64,000 nucleotides of DNA from Chlorocebus sabaeus (lineage: Eukaryota > Chordata > Mammalia > Primates > Cercopithecidae): contig NC_132912.1 in NCBI RefSeq assembly GCF_047675955.1, positions 20,372,500 to 20,436,499 on the forward strand, written 5' to 3'. The notes under the pieces are model-generated. The model made no database searches. It was not told the origin of the DNA and saw only the letters and a list, made by a program, of their open reading frames with translations. This document shows positions 1 through 11,510 of the stretch, piece after piece; positions within the stretch are counted from its first letter, which is position 1, and the number at the start of each line of letters is the position of its first letter. Made by a program: the position numbers and the translations under genes.

Positions 1-110
1 ATTCAACATTTAATCTAAAATAGCTATCAAATAGATTTTTGTGGTGCTAGACGCACATTTTTTACCTTTACCCTGACGCACATTTTTTATTTCCGTGTTT
101 TCTGTTTCAG

Positions 111-227
111 AGACGCCCAAGCAGATGGCCTGCGATGAAGTTTAGAAGAGGCTCTGGACATCCTGCCTATGCTGAAGTTGAACCAGTTGGAGAGAAAGAA
201 GGTTTTATTGTATCAGAGCAGTGCTAA
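111..227 (+). CDS. Terminal coding exon (38 codons) of an unidentified gene, partial
   Basis: A pyrimidine-rich tract (about 81-108) ends in CAG at 108-110, a textbook splice acceptor. From 111 one frame stays open for 38 codons and stops with TAA at 225-227. The peptide begins with a basic stretch (RRPSRWPAMKFRRG), continues with AYAEVEP and ends FIVSEQC. Upstream of the acceptor there is no exon-like sequence in the window, so the rest of the gene lies to the left. Basic residues followed by a tyrosine motif would fit the cytoplasmic tail of a single-pass membrane protein, but that is inference. A second frame reads ETPKQMACDEV then stops, so an alternative phase would give a shorter tail. 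I do not recognise the family. Codon use and the clean acceptor favour a real exon; the phase is not proven. Confidence 0.6.
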   Translation, partial: RRPSRWPAMKFRRGSGHPAYAEVEPVGEKEGFIVSEQC

Positions 228-3200
228 AATTTCTAGGACAGAACAACACCAGTACTGGTTTACAGGTGTTAAGACTAAAATTTTGCCTATACCTTTAAGA
301 CAAACAAAAACAAACACACAAACAAACAAGCTCTAAGCTGCTGTAGCCTGAAGAAGACAAGATTTCTGGACAAGCTCAGCCCAGGAAACAAAGGGTAAAC
401 AAAAAACTAAAACTTATACAAGATACCATTTACACTGAACGTAGAATTCCCTAGTGGAATGTCATCTATAGTTCACTCGGAACATCTCCTGTGGACTTAT
501 CTGAAGTATGACAAGATTATAATGCTTTTGGCTTAGGTGCAGGGTTGCAAAGGGATCAGAAAAAAAAAAAACTATAATAAAGCTTTAGTTCATGAGGGAT
601 CGACACCTTTGGTTCAAATGTTCTCTGATGTCTCAAATGTAACTGTTTTCCAAAGGCCGAACCCTTTCACTCAAAAGAGCAATGATGAATGTTTCCAGAT
701 TGCTAAGAAAAACAGCTCATGCAGGAGTGAAAACAAACACAAAATAAGAGATTTTCTATATTTTAAAAACAGATGGGTGGCAAAAGGATGTTGTTTTTCT
801 GGTCTAGATCCATCTGTACCAACAGGTTCATCACTTTACAGAACGAATCTTTTTATCTTTACAGGAGGTTCAAACTATGTCTGCCTCTTCCTTCATGATG
901 AATGACCTTTCTATGAGCTGTGACAAAATTTCTGAACTTTTAGCTAAGGATTTGGGAAGAGGGGGTGGCAAACGGGGCTTTCTATTCTCCTGCCTCAGCA
1001 TAAAAACATCTGATTTATGCTTTAGGGAAGCCTTGCCTCCATTCCCCAACTGTGAAGTCCCATGAAACCAGTTGCTCTGGGCTGATGGAAACAAAAGGAA
1101 ACAGTATGAAGAGTTCCTTAATCATTTTTGAAACAAAAATGTTAAGGGATATTAAACTTATGGTTATTTTTAATTTTATGCCATTTCAGTACTAAAGACC
1201 CATTTCATTGCCGATTCCTGTCTAAGAAGCCATTCACGTCAGCTTGGCGATAAAAAGAATGAAAAACCCTGCTGAATCATACAGTAATTTTCTTTAAAGC
1301 ACATAGTAGTTACATAAATATATATAAATATATTTTTGTTTATAACTAACACAAGGCAGGATCTTGTGACTGTAAGAGTGCTTTTTGTCATCAAGACAAA
1401 ACAGATGCAAGATGCATCACTGCATTACTTCCATAGAGTTGTAAAATAATCCTTAATATTAGAATATTTTTCTGTCACGTAGTGAAAGTGGTTCAGTTCA
1501 TTACCACGCCCATCATGTTCTTGACTATTTGATCCACTTTTTCGTTCATGTCAACCCCTTCCCTCTTTGGCTAAATCAAGTGGATGCAGAAAGCTCCTTA
1601 AATGGAGGTATCGATTGCCCTGGAATCACAGTCCTGATTTTGAAAATTCCCCATGAATGAAGAAAGGAATAGCATCCCTTGAGAAGGAAAGTGGTTAATA
1701 TATATACTGAGCTCCTAAAGTTTAAATTCAGGTACTGAGTGTACAATTTCACCAACATTCCAACCCATGAAACTTTTACACTCTGTGCCAAGAAACTGTT
1801 GGCTTTTGTAAGGTACGGTGCTCAACATCTGCAGATTCAGGTCTCAAGAAGCAGAGATGTCTCATAAGCAGCATTTTCCCAACAGTTTAGCATCTGTACA
1901 CATATGCCTTGGACATCAGTCCACTCACAGAGTATCATACTTTATCATCACAAGTGTCTGACATGAACCAATACCATTTTCTATTCCATATATTTTGCTT
2001 TACAGTTTTAAGTATTTGATGAAGGTGGTAACTTTTTCCTAACTTAGTTAACTATTGCAAAAAAAAAAAAATTGAAAAGCAAGGTGATTGAAGGATTGTG
2101 ATGACAATCTCTTTGCAGCAGTTATGTTTGGTTTATGTGAAGTATCCCGGCTTATTCTTGTGGAGTAGGTTTGGTCAGACAGCAATAACCAAATGACATG
2201 CCAATATTACTGGTGCAACTGGTATTCTATAAATGCATAAGGAACACATAGACGACTTCCTTTTAGGATAAAATGATGCTTCTTTCACTAGCTTTTGTGG
2301 TAGCCGTGGCTTCCAATAGCAACTGTTTGACAGTTATAGAAATCTTGCATGTGTATTCTTAGTTTGTGTCCCTTAAGTGCTACTTAATTCTCAAGTAGTA
2401 ATGTTATTCTTATACCCTTCAATGTTCATCTTCTATTTTGATTCAAAACAATTGATAATTCTATAAAAAACCATAAACACTCTGAATTCTTCAGTGAACC
2501 AAAGTACCAAATAATAGAGAAAACTTTTTGGAACTAGAGTGTTGGAAAACTTCTTAACAGAACTAAGAGTTAAAGGTAGTGAGAAGTGTGTGGTATATGA
2601 ATTCTTTAGTGGTAAGGGGAAATGTTGGCTAAATCCTTTTCTTTCATGATACTCTCATTCTGTTTTATATTTCCAGTTTGTTCTTGTCCCCATTTGAGAG
2701 AACATACACACAGTGTCTGAAAATTCAAAATGGTTATCAATGCTTTGAACTTTACATATATTATGTATTAAGGAAGGTACAACTGTACATTACTTAATAT
2801 ACTATGAACATAATAGAATAACAAAAAAAGACAGCAAAGAGACAAAACTTCTGGATAAATCAGATAAATGGTGCTACAGAGGACTTTAGTTATTTCAGCT
2901 TATTTGTAAAAATAATAATCAGTGATTAGATAAAGCTAGTGAAACTCAAGAAAAATATCTTGACCCATTTATGTCTAGTGTTCCATTATTGGAATGCTAA
3001 GTTTATGGGAGTTATTTAGAGCCTGCTGCTCAAGGTTATCACCAAGGTCTGGTTGCAAAAATTCAAAAAATTGCAACCTCAGGCATAAATGGGTTAAGCC
3101 CAACAGATGGCACTGATCATAAATGATGGCTTGGGTGTGAAGGTTTTGGACTTGATGATGCACTAACACCTAGAAAACTAAAGACAAAGTGCAGTTGACC

Positions 3201-3266
3201 CCTAATTACTATTTTAGTTTGAGGTATCAAGGGCATTTGCCAATCCCTTATATGTAGCTTCTAGAG
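228..3266 (+). other. Probable 3' UTR, then unique sequence
   Basis: This follows the stop codon at 225-227. I see no Alu, L1 or LTR in it, which is unusual for this window and fits a constrained 3' UTR, at least in its first part. Several short ORFs occur but none looks coding. Where the transcript ends cannot be read from sequence alone. Confidence 0.4.
576..581 (+). terminator. Candidate polyadenylation signal AATAAA
   Basis: First canonical AATAAA after the stop at 225-227, 350 bases downstream. It sits just after an A-run at 560-571. A further AATAAA occurs at 4280-4285, so a longer 3' UTR is possible. Confidence 0.35.
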
Positions 3267-3420
3267 TTGTGCTGTCCAATATTATATCCACTAGCCAACG
3301 TGGCTTTTGAAATTAACATTAATTATAATGAAATTTAAAATGTAATTCTTCAGTCACACCAGCCATATATCAAAGGCTTAATAGCCACACCTGGCTTGGG
3401 GCTACCATATTGGACAACAA
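3267..3420. mobile_element. Small DNA transposon relic (MITE) with terminal inverted repeats
   Basis: Exact 10-bp inverted repeats, tgtccaatat at 3273-3282 and atattggaca at 3407-3416, bound about 145 bp. Internal tagcca and agccac blocks are also roughly mirrored. This fits a non-autonomous hAT-like element; the exact family is not assigned. Confidence 0.6.
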
Positions 3421-4654
3421 GAAACACTTCTGTGGTTGAAGAAAATTTTAATGAATGATGCTGTAGAGGTGTTTCCTTTGAATTTCTTGTCCTTGAAGAA
3501 AAGGGAAGAGGAGGAAAGAAACAAGATTTGGTAGCTCTTGGGCCTATCCAAGCATTTTTTATCTTAGAGAGGCCCCATGGAGTAATGAAAAAAATACAAG
3601 CTGACATAGCTTTGAGTCCCCACTGTGTTATCTTGGGAAAATCATTTCAACCTCCATAAGTATCAGTTTGCAATTTTGGAAAAGAAAAACATTTTTCGTC
3701 CTGTCTTTCTTGCAAGATTATTAGGCAACCTGATTAAATGTACAGATGTACAGACTCTTAAAAACCTTATGTTAATGTAACCCATATAAAGTACGACTAT
3801 TGGTCGAGTACCAGCACAAATTTGCATCCAGAGGAAGAATAGTTCATCAGTCCAAAAAGCATCCAAAGGTAATCAGTTCATCACATATCTTGAGAAAGTG
3901 CAAAAAGAGAATGCATTCAAAACACAAAGCAAAATTTTTCAGTTTCTTTTCTGTGCATCTGAATATTTCCTTTAGTATTTGTCCCACATGACATCCATCC
4001 CATGTATTTCTCCAGTCTTTGCCAACATTGCCTGTGAACATCCTTCAGCTGGCTGAGTCCTTTATTGCACAGAACCACTTAGCTTCTCTAGTTTCTTATG
4101 ATTTCCTATTTTACATGTAACAGCAAAAGGAGGCTTCCATTTAGAAGGCAATATCTCGAACATAAATAATTTCATATTTATTTTATCACTCTAACACTAA
4201 TGTAAAGAGCTATGGCATTAAAATATAAAACTATTTGGAACTTAATGTAAACCTTTGCACATGCAGACTATATAAAGGGAATAAAATTATTTTAAATTAT
4301 GCTAATATCCAGATACATATTCTAAGGTTAGTATCATTTATCAGTTTTTGGCAACAGATTCTTATGTTACATCTTCATGAGGGAGTATAAATTTGATCAC
4401 GTCCCTAGTGTCTATTGCCCACTTGAGAAAAGGTTTTGCCAGGATCCACGGATTGGTTCAAGATGCTTTCATTCATGATAGGAAATTAATATTTAAATAA
4501 GACTAATCGAAAACTAGATTCTCTGGTTTTAATTTCTTCCTCCTGTGAAATGTTCTTTTGGTTTGTATTTCTTTAGGTATTTTCCAAGTTACTGCTGCTT
4601 TTACTTCACCACTTCCAACCCCACTTTTGTTATCAGCGTCATATGCCAGAATCA
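3421..4654. other. Unique AT-rich sequence
   Basis: No repeat or convincing coding signal seen. It includes a second AATAAA (4280-4285) that could serve the upstream gene. Confidence 0.4.
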
Positions 4655-4657
4655 TGG

Positions 4658-4757
4658 GAGATCCAGCCTGGACAACATAGTGAGACCCCACCTCTATAAA
4701 ATATACACACAAATATACATGTATATCATATATATGTATATTCAATAGAGATTATAG

Positions 4758-4805
<48 letters not shown>

Positions 4806-4965
4806 TGCCAGGCATGGTTTCCCATGCCTGTAGTCCCAGCTCCTCTGGAGGCTGAAGTGGAAGGGTTGCTTGAGCCCATGAATTAGAGGCTGCTGTGAGC
4901 CATGATTGTGTCACTGCACTCCAGGCTGGGCAACAGAGCAAAACCCCATCTCTAAATAAAAAAGA
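4658..4965 (+). mobile_element. AluJ-type element, 5' truncated, split by (AT)n
   Basis: The left-arm remnant (agcctggacaacatagtgag) and a full right arm (ccaggcatggtttcccatgcctgtagtcccagc ... ctccaggctgggcaacagagc) are present in sense order. The A-rich linker between the arms has become an AT microsatellite. The CAACATAGTGAGACCCC form points to the old J class. Confidence 0.85.
4759..4802. repeat. (AT)n microsatellite, about 21 units
   Basis: Uninterrupted alternating AT in the middle linker of the AluJ at 4658-4965; likely length-polymorphic. Confidence 0.95.
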
Positions 4966-5634
4966 AGAATCATGAGACATCATGTAATCCAACCTCTTAA
5001 TGTTACAGATAAGTAAACAGAGGCCCAAAAAGAGATAGTAATAGTCCCAGTGTCAATAAACTGGGTCTTGAACTTAAATGTTTGTTTCAATTCTCATTGC
5101 CTACATCTCTTAATTGTTGGTACTTAAGGCCAACCAAGCAGCTTAGACAGCACAGTCCACTCAACACTAACTTTATTCACTATATTGACGATCTGCTCTG
5201 TCCTGTAATATAGAACATTGGATCAATCTTTCTCTATCTTGTTGCTGACTTAAGGAGGCTGCTATTGTTACAATATCCAGAGATTTCAAGTTCTAGCCAT
5301 TGTGGGGTTTTTGTTGGGTTTTCAATTTCTCCTCTGTCCACCCCTGCCCCCATCTGTGGTCATCTAAGTTAGCAATACGATTTATTTTGGTCATTTAAAA
5401 TTTTTCTACCTTTGTTTTATTTCTTCCCAAATGTATTTGAAAATGAATGATCTGTATAGCTGATTTTCTGACTACATATGTAGTTGTGATTTTTATTTGC
5501 TCTTCAAACTATTACAACATTTTTGTCCTTATAAGGTTTTTTGGGCAGATAGTGCAAGGTCTGTGGTGTTACCTTTTATATACTCCTATTACCTTTTGTT
5601 TGTGAAGGATTTTACGTTTTACAGAGCACTTTGA
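4966..5634. other. Unique sequence
   Basis: Nothing recognised; no coding signal. Confidence 0.4.
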
Positions 5635-5760
5635 TTCATCTATTTGTTCATTTATTTAACTGTTCAATTCACTGAAATATTTATTGAACACCTACTGGAA
5701 CCAAGTGACTGTGCTAATAAGTTGTGATATACAGTAGTGAGAGTCCAGGCATGTAACTGA
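5635..5760 (-). mobile_element. LINE-2 3' end fragment, antisense
   Basis: Shows the reverse complement of the LINE-2 tail: ttcatttatttaactgttcaa, then tatttattgaacacctac, then gtgctaataag. Strongly diverged. Confidence 0.6.
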
Positions 5761-7073
5761 TCATTATAATACAATAAAATCCCTGAACCAGACTTTACAA
5801 GGATATAGGATCAATAATACTCTATCAATTTTCAACTCTGTTCTACTTAAAAAGGGAGCTAGAAAGTATTTGCCTGAAGAATGTGTCCGAAACATAATAC
5901 ATCCCTTCATGTCTGTGTTTGCTCTATTAGAAAGGACCTGTTAATTTTATTTGTGCAAAGAAAAGTTACTCAAAATTCTCCCTGACCTAGGAATACTTTC
6001 TAGTTCACTGCAATCTTACTGACCAGATGCAACAATTGAAGTTTGATTTCTCGAACCAATATTTCTATTGGGGTTTGAATTATTAATATCACTGTTTTGA
6101 GGTATTCGAAAACACCAGTGTATCAAAAAAGCATTTGCACTTTAGGTGTGTGTGGTGGTTATGTCATTTACTAGACCATCCCAGACATAAGACAATCAGG
6201 GAAATCAGAAAACTCCAGCCTCAAATGTGTCTATAATTTCCTGTTCTACCACTGTCATATCATAACATGGTATTACTTCTTAAGGTTTTGATTAAGTTGA
6301 TCTTCTAGCCTCAACTTAAATTGTAATACATCTGCCTAATTATTGCCTGGAATAACTTTTCAACCATCCCATGCCCACTGCTCTCGCAATGATTATTGCA
6401 GAGAAGTAAGATGGTAATTATTCAAATAAAATCACATAACTTCTGGAATCAGTTTTTCATAACAAGTTTATGGAATACATCATCATTGGCTTCTTCATAA
6501 TATATTTATTATGAGTGACCAAATTATGCCAAGAGGAGCAAAATGCTCAAAATTTGTTATTATAGGTTAATTTTCCAGCTCACTGTTGACACTAAAAGAT
6601 TCCGTGTTACTTTAAATCCAGGATAAAAGACTGGAAAAAAATTAAATGTAAGTCATAAACTGATACTCATCTTTTCCTAGTTTCTAAGGCTTATTAACAT
6701 TTGCAAATTACTCAGTAAATGTTTCATAATGGAATAATATAAAAACGTTTGATTTGGCAGATAGTGATATTTTCTTTATTTTCATTCTGGTTGAAAAAAA
6801 TCTCAATGACTTCTCTTCATTCCACCAGAATTTTGATTTTTAACAGCAGTCTCTCTTTTTCCCAGCATTACAAATATATATGTCTATATATTCATGACCA
6901 AAGTATCGCTTACTGACCATGCAGCTGTAAACCTTCTGTGCCTATCAAATACATAGCATGAAACTAATTTTAGAAGTTTCATGGGGGAATTGTAGGGGGA
7001 AGTACAAACCTAAGAGTGAGTGAATGGAGATGATTCATGGGAAAAAATAAAAATCTAAATGTGCTATTAGGTA
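5761..7073. other. Unique AT-rich sequence
   Basis: No repeat family, RNA gene or credible exon recognised. Confidence 0.4.
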
Positions 7074-7089
7074 GAGTTATTAACTTCTT

Positions 7090-7387
7090 TTTGTTGCTAT
7101 TGTTTGAGATGGAGTTTCGCTCTTGTTGCCCAGGCTGGAGTGCAATGGCGTGATTTCAACTCACCGCAACCTCCGCCTCCCAGGTTCAAGCGATCCTCCT
7201 GCCTCAGCCGCCCAAGTAGCTGAGATTACAGGCATATGCCACCACACCTGGCTAATTTTGTATTTTTAGTAGAGATGGGGTTTCTTCACGCTGGTCAGGC
7301 TGGTCCCCAGCTCCCGACCTCAGGTGATCCGCCCACCTCGGCCTCCCAAAGTGCTGGAATTACAGGCCTGACCCACCGTGCCCGTCC
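7090..7387 (-). mobile_element. AluS, antisense, with 16-bp target duplication
   Basis: Full antisense Alu (tgagatggagtttcgctctt ... tgacccaccgtgcccgtcc). It is flanked by an exact 16-bp direct repeat gagttattaacttctt at 7074-7089 and 7388-7403, so the insertion boundaries are certain. Confidence 0.95.
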
Positions 7388-7403
7388 GAGTTATTAACTT
7401 CTT

Positions 7404-10400
7404 AAGAGCAATGTGCAAATAAATATTCATTGATGACCAGTTCAAATTCAGGTCATTCAGACATCCAGACACTGGGGCACATGTTCTGCAAGTGATGCTG
7501 AGACCCCTGACGTAGAGAAATCAAAGGATATGCCCAATTAGTCTAAAATGCAGCGATCACCCCCCATGCCTCTTCTATGGCATTCATCCTAACATCATGG
7601 AGGCCTTTGTCCTCGAGAATTACATGACTTGCCCTAGAGAATTAGTGAATGACCAGAAAGAGACTTTCCATTTATCTTCCTTTGACTTAAAAGGCATGAA
7701 AATAAGGCAATATAAATAAATAAAATAATTTTCCTGAGGAAAGGATAAGAGATGGCACTTTCCTTTCTGGGCTCAGAGCTGGATTTCTCTGAAGTTTGAC
7801 CATCTCAGGACTCAGATAGACTCAAGTACTATTTTCTGGACATTTCTGGTGAAACCTCAGCCACCATGTTCAAGGTGGTTTGAGTGAAAACATACTCAGA
7901 TTGTCACATTTATAGTAGGGAAATAAAAACTCAAATTAAGCATCCTGCAGCAGGCTACTCTGAAAATAACATGAAGCAACATCAGAGCTTCGCTTGCAAA
8001 GAAATGTTAAAATCGTTTTAGGGAAATCAGTGAAGTCTCTTTAGAAACTGACATCTTGTGTATGGCGTAACCCAGTCTTGGGGCCCTCACGGAGAAGAAG
8101 GGGAAGTCTTTTCATTGGTTGGTCAAAACAAATCTCTAATTTGCCTGATTTGAGGCATTTGAACAGTGCCTGGAGAGGACATTATTTTCAGGGGAAAAAA
8201 AGGAAAGTCTTTTTTATATGCCAGCTGGGATCATGGGAACTTCGAATGCCAGGAATTTACTACTGTTTCTGGTAATTCTGTTTGTAGTCATTTGAAACGT
8301 TGAAGTGTGAAAAGAGAAGAAGTTGGGCACTTTTGCGGGGGGGGGGGGGGGGCTTTCCATATTTTATGCCAGTTGCACCAGCATGCAGAATATTTGTAAC
8401 GCATTTCAAAGTGGATATAATTGTACCGTTTGTCAGAATCACAAAGCTCACTGCGGTGCTGCTACAAGAGAACACTGAGGAAAATCTGACCCTGTGAACT
8501 CAGTCAGCCCCAAACAAAAAGAACGACTATGTGTGTGAGTGCAGCACATGGCCAGTTCATTTCTCACTGTTTTGGAAAGTCCTGTGTGCCAAACCAAGGA
8601 CGTGTCTTTCAGGTGAAGGTTAATTTTCCAAAGCTTATTGAAATAGAACTTGGAAAACCAAGCATTTTGAATTTATTCCAGTCCTCTGGGCATCATTCCT
8701 ATTTCTTCTGCCATGTCAAGGAGAAATTCCAAGCCTGCATTCTGTTATGCTAAAATAACAAGCCCATACTTCCCGATGACCTTCTGTTGAACGTACCTGA
8801 GCCTGCAAATGTAAAAATGATTGTATCTGAATTTGCACTAATGGTGTCTGAGAGCAAAAAGAGTGTGACCTCTATTGGAAACCTTTGTTCAGATTCAATA
8901 ATTCAGAGATGCTACATACTTCTGCAAGCTTCCTGATTATGTTCACTGTAATATTAATGACCTAAGTTTGAATGCATTTCCTTACAGTCCATTAATTTGA
9001 CATCCATCTTTTACCTGGGGATTATTACGATTGCAATAATTCATTAATGTTTTCTTCACACAGCTTCTTAAACCAAGTTTTTCTGCAACTCTTTCAGTTC
9101 TGCTTACAGTGTGTGGGAAATCTGATTTTTTCCCCCCCTAGTAATAGTTTGATAAGAAATTTAGTGTATTGACTGCCTCAGTGACACAATTCATCTTTAA
9201 AGGTGTGGAAGCTGGTGGGGACCAAATGTTACCTGTGTTTCGCTGTTGATTGCTATTTTCAGAAGTGAACCATGTTTTTCACTTACAGTAGGAGTCAACA
9301 AATTTGGGATTTTAGAAGGGGGAGAAGGGAACTATTTGTGTAATACTGCTGTCATATTTGACTACATATTAAAAACAATAAATGAGCATTTTGTTTTAAT
9401 TTCTTAAATACCTTGTCTTTCAACATACTTTTTGTTTCCTTTCTTCCATTAGTGTTCAAAAGGTTCTACCCATTGTGGAAGAAATTCTGTGTGCAGAATT
9501 CAGAGGCGCAAGGCTGATGGCAACATAAAAAATTATTTTGCTTCTAAACCCACCTGGATGTGGAAACTGATATTAGCTAGAGTGAGCTGTAGAAAACAAA
9601 GATTTCAGGATTGCACAGTGTGTGGGCAATGGGGTGGAGACTTCTTCCCCCGTTCCCAACCACACTGCCCAAATGTTCAAGTCTCCTGGATCAGACAGAT
9701 GGGATTTTAGCTGCTGCTTTAAATCCTAGTGCTGGAATAAGTCAAGGTGCTTCAGTTCAGCTCTTGCCTCTGTCACTAATCATGCTTTATGAACTCCTTT
9801 GATTTTCTGAATAAGTTCCAGAAGGTTCTCTATTATTCTATTCTTCTTCCAAACTGGAAATGATTGTATCTAATTCTCAGGATATTTTGGATGTGTGCCT
9901 CAGGTAATTTATGTGGAATGTGTAAAGTGAGATGTTTCCAATTCTGAATATTCCTTCCCCGTTTCCCAGTCGTCCACTCTTGGACTACCTTTATAACAAC
10001 ACCGAGTACGTACAGACCTGAACCCACGCCCAAGAAGCACACACAATGACTGGAGCTGTCGGGAATTCCAGTCAGTGGCATTCCCTGAGCAATGGCTCTG
10101 TAAAATTCAATGATAATTTTTTAAGAATCATACCTCTGTATAGATCTTTTGGACTGTATTGATTAAACTTTGATATTGTGGAGTAAATTCAGAAGTGCAA
10201 TTTTAAATGGTGTGAATTGTCTTTATGATGCCAAAAAAAAGAAAAATTATGAATGTGAATCATGCAATCTTCCCTAACAATGGAAAAACATTAGGCCAAT
10301 GTTTTTAAAAATGATTTGGTGTGTACCATTTCTTTAAATAAGTCAGTAGAAATTTATTCAGATATGTGTTAAAGAAAAATATGCTAATCACAATCACACA

Positions 10401-10524
10401 ACTCTTAAATCAGCTGTAGATCAATGTCTTCTAAATAAAGAGAACAGATCTTTTCCTCACAGGTTCTCTCTTCCAAAGCACTATTTTTAGAATCAGAGTC
10501 TTCTGATACGCAATTTGAAATTTT
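7404..10524. other. Long repeat-poor unique stretch
   Basis: About 3 kb without a recognised interspersed repeat. It holds a pure G16 tract at 8337-8352 and an AATAAA near 9378-9383. Short ORFs of up to about 80 codons look random. Confidence 0.4.
8337..8352 (+). repeat. Homopolymer G16
   Basis: Sixteen consecutive Gs directly after tttgc; likely unstable and a candidate four-stranded structure. Confidence 0.95.
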
Positions 10525-10655
10525 TCCCCTTCAGTTTATTTTATTAAACACTTATTAAGTAACTACTCTGTGCTATGTTCCCAAGTGTCAGTGTTCTTGA
10601 CACCAGGGTTACAAAAAAACAAAACCAAACAAAAAACAACAAGGTTTTTGTTGAT

Positions 10656-10712
10656 TTTTCTTTTCTTTTCTTTTTTCTTTTCATTCATTTATTTATTTAT
10701 TTATTTTATGTT
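10656..10712. repeat. (TTTTC)n/(ATTT)n simple repeat
   Basis: Degenerate TTTTC followed by ATTT units next to the tail of the antisense AluJ; probably a mutated poly(A) tail. Confidence 0.8.
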
Positions 10713-10721
10713 TTATCTTAT

Positions 10722-11009
10722 CTTTTTTTTGAGACAGGGTCTTGCTCTGTTGCCCAGGCTAGGGTGCAGTGGTATGATCCTGGCTAACTGCAGCCTCGAC
10801 TTCCCAAGCTCAGGTGTTCCTCCCACCTCAGTCTCCTGAGTAGCTGAAACCACAGGCCTGTACCTGGCTAGCTAAAATAAATATTTTTTTTGTAGAGACA
10901 GTGTTCGACCACGTTGCTCAGGCTGTATCAGACTCCTGAGCTCACCTGATCCTCCTGTCCCAGCCTCCCAAAGTGCTGGGATTACAGATGTAAGCCACCG
11001 TGCTCAGCC
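10722..11009 (-). mobile_element. AluJ, antisense
   Basis: Runs from poly(T) and gagacagggtcttgctctgt to aagccaccgtgctcagcc. Substitutions and the ctgcagcctcgacttccc form point to AluJ. Confidence 0.9.
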
Positions 11010-11510
11010 AGAGTCTTTGCTTTTGGTTAGCCTTCAGTGCATTCAGGGAGACAAACATTTAAATAAATATGGCAAACCAAAGACTGTAGGTCCCAGGATA
11101 GAAATTTTACGTAATGCAATGAAATGGCAGAGGAGGGAAGAGTTAATTCTGTGTGGAAAAGGCCAGGAGCTTTCATGAAACAAGTGGTATTTGAACTTGG
11201 TCTTGAAGGGTGAGTAGGCCTTCCCCAGGCAACAACCCATGCTTACCAGGGAGTAGGTGGACTAGGAGCTAATGGACCGGCTGTGTCAGAGGGATCCAAA
11301 AGGCAGGCAAGGAGAGGAAGGCTGGCGAGTCACTGAGGACAGAGAGTTAGACCCTCGATGGCTTCCATGACTTTAGAGTTTACCTTCTAAGCACAGATGC
11401 ACTTGATAACTTTGAAGAACCCCAACTATTTCAGAAAGATCACCTCATAAGCACCATAATGGAAGAATTGCATAGGAAAAAGCTGGGAGGCCGTTCTGGA
11501 CACAACTGCT

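Larger units (their letters stand above)
10525..11510 (-). mobile_element. LINE-2, antisense, interrupted by AluJ
   Basis: At 10525-10615 the LINE-2 tail is recognisable (ttattaaacacttattaag ... gacaccagggttaca). After the Alu at 10722-11009 it resumes (gagacaaacatttaaataaa; agctttcatgaaacaagtgg; aaagatcacctcataag) to about 11510. Order and orientation agree across the Alu. Confidence 0.65.
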
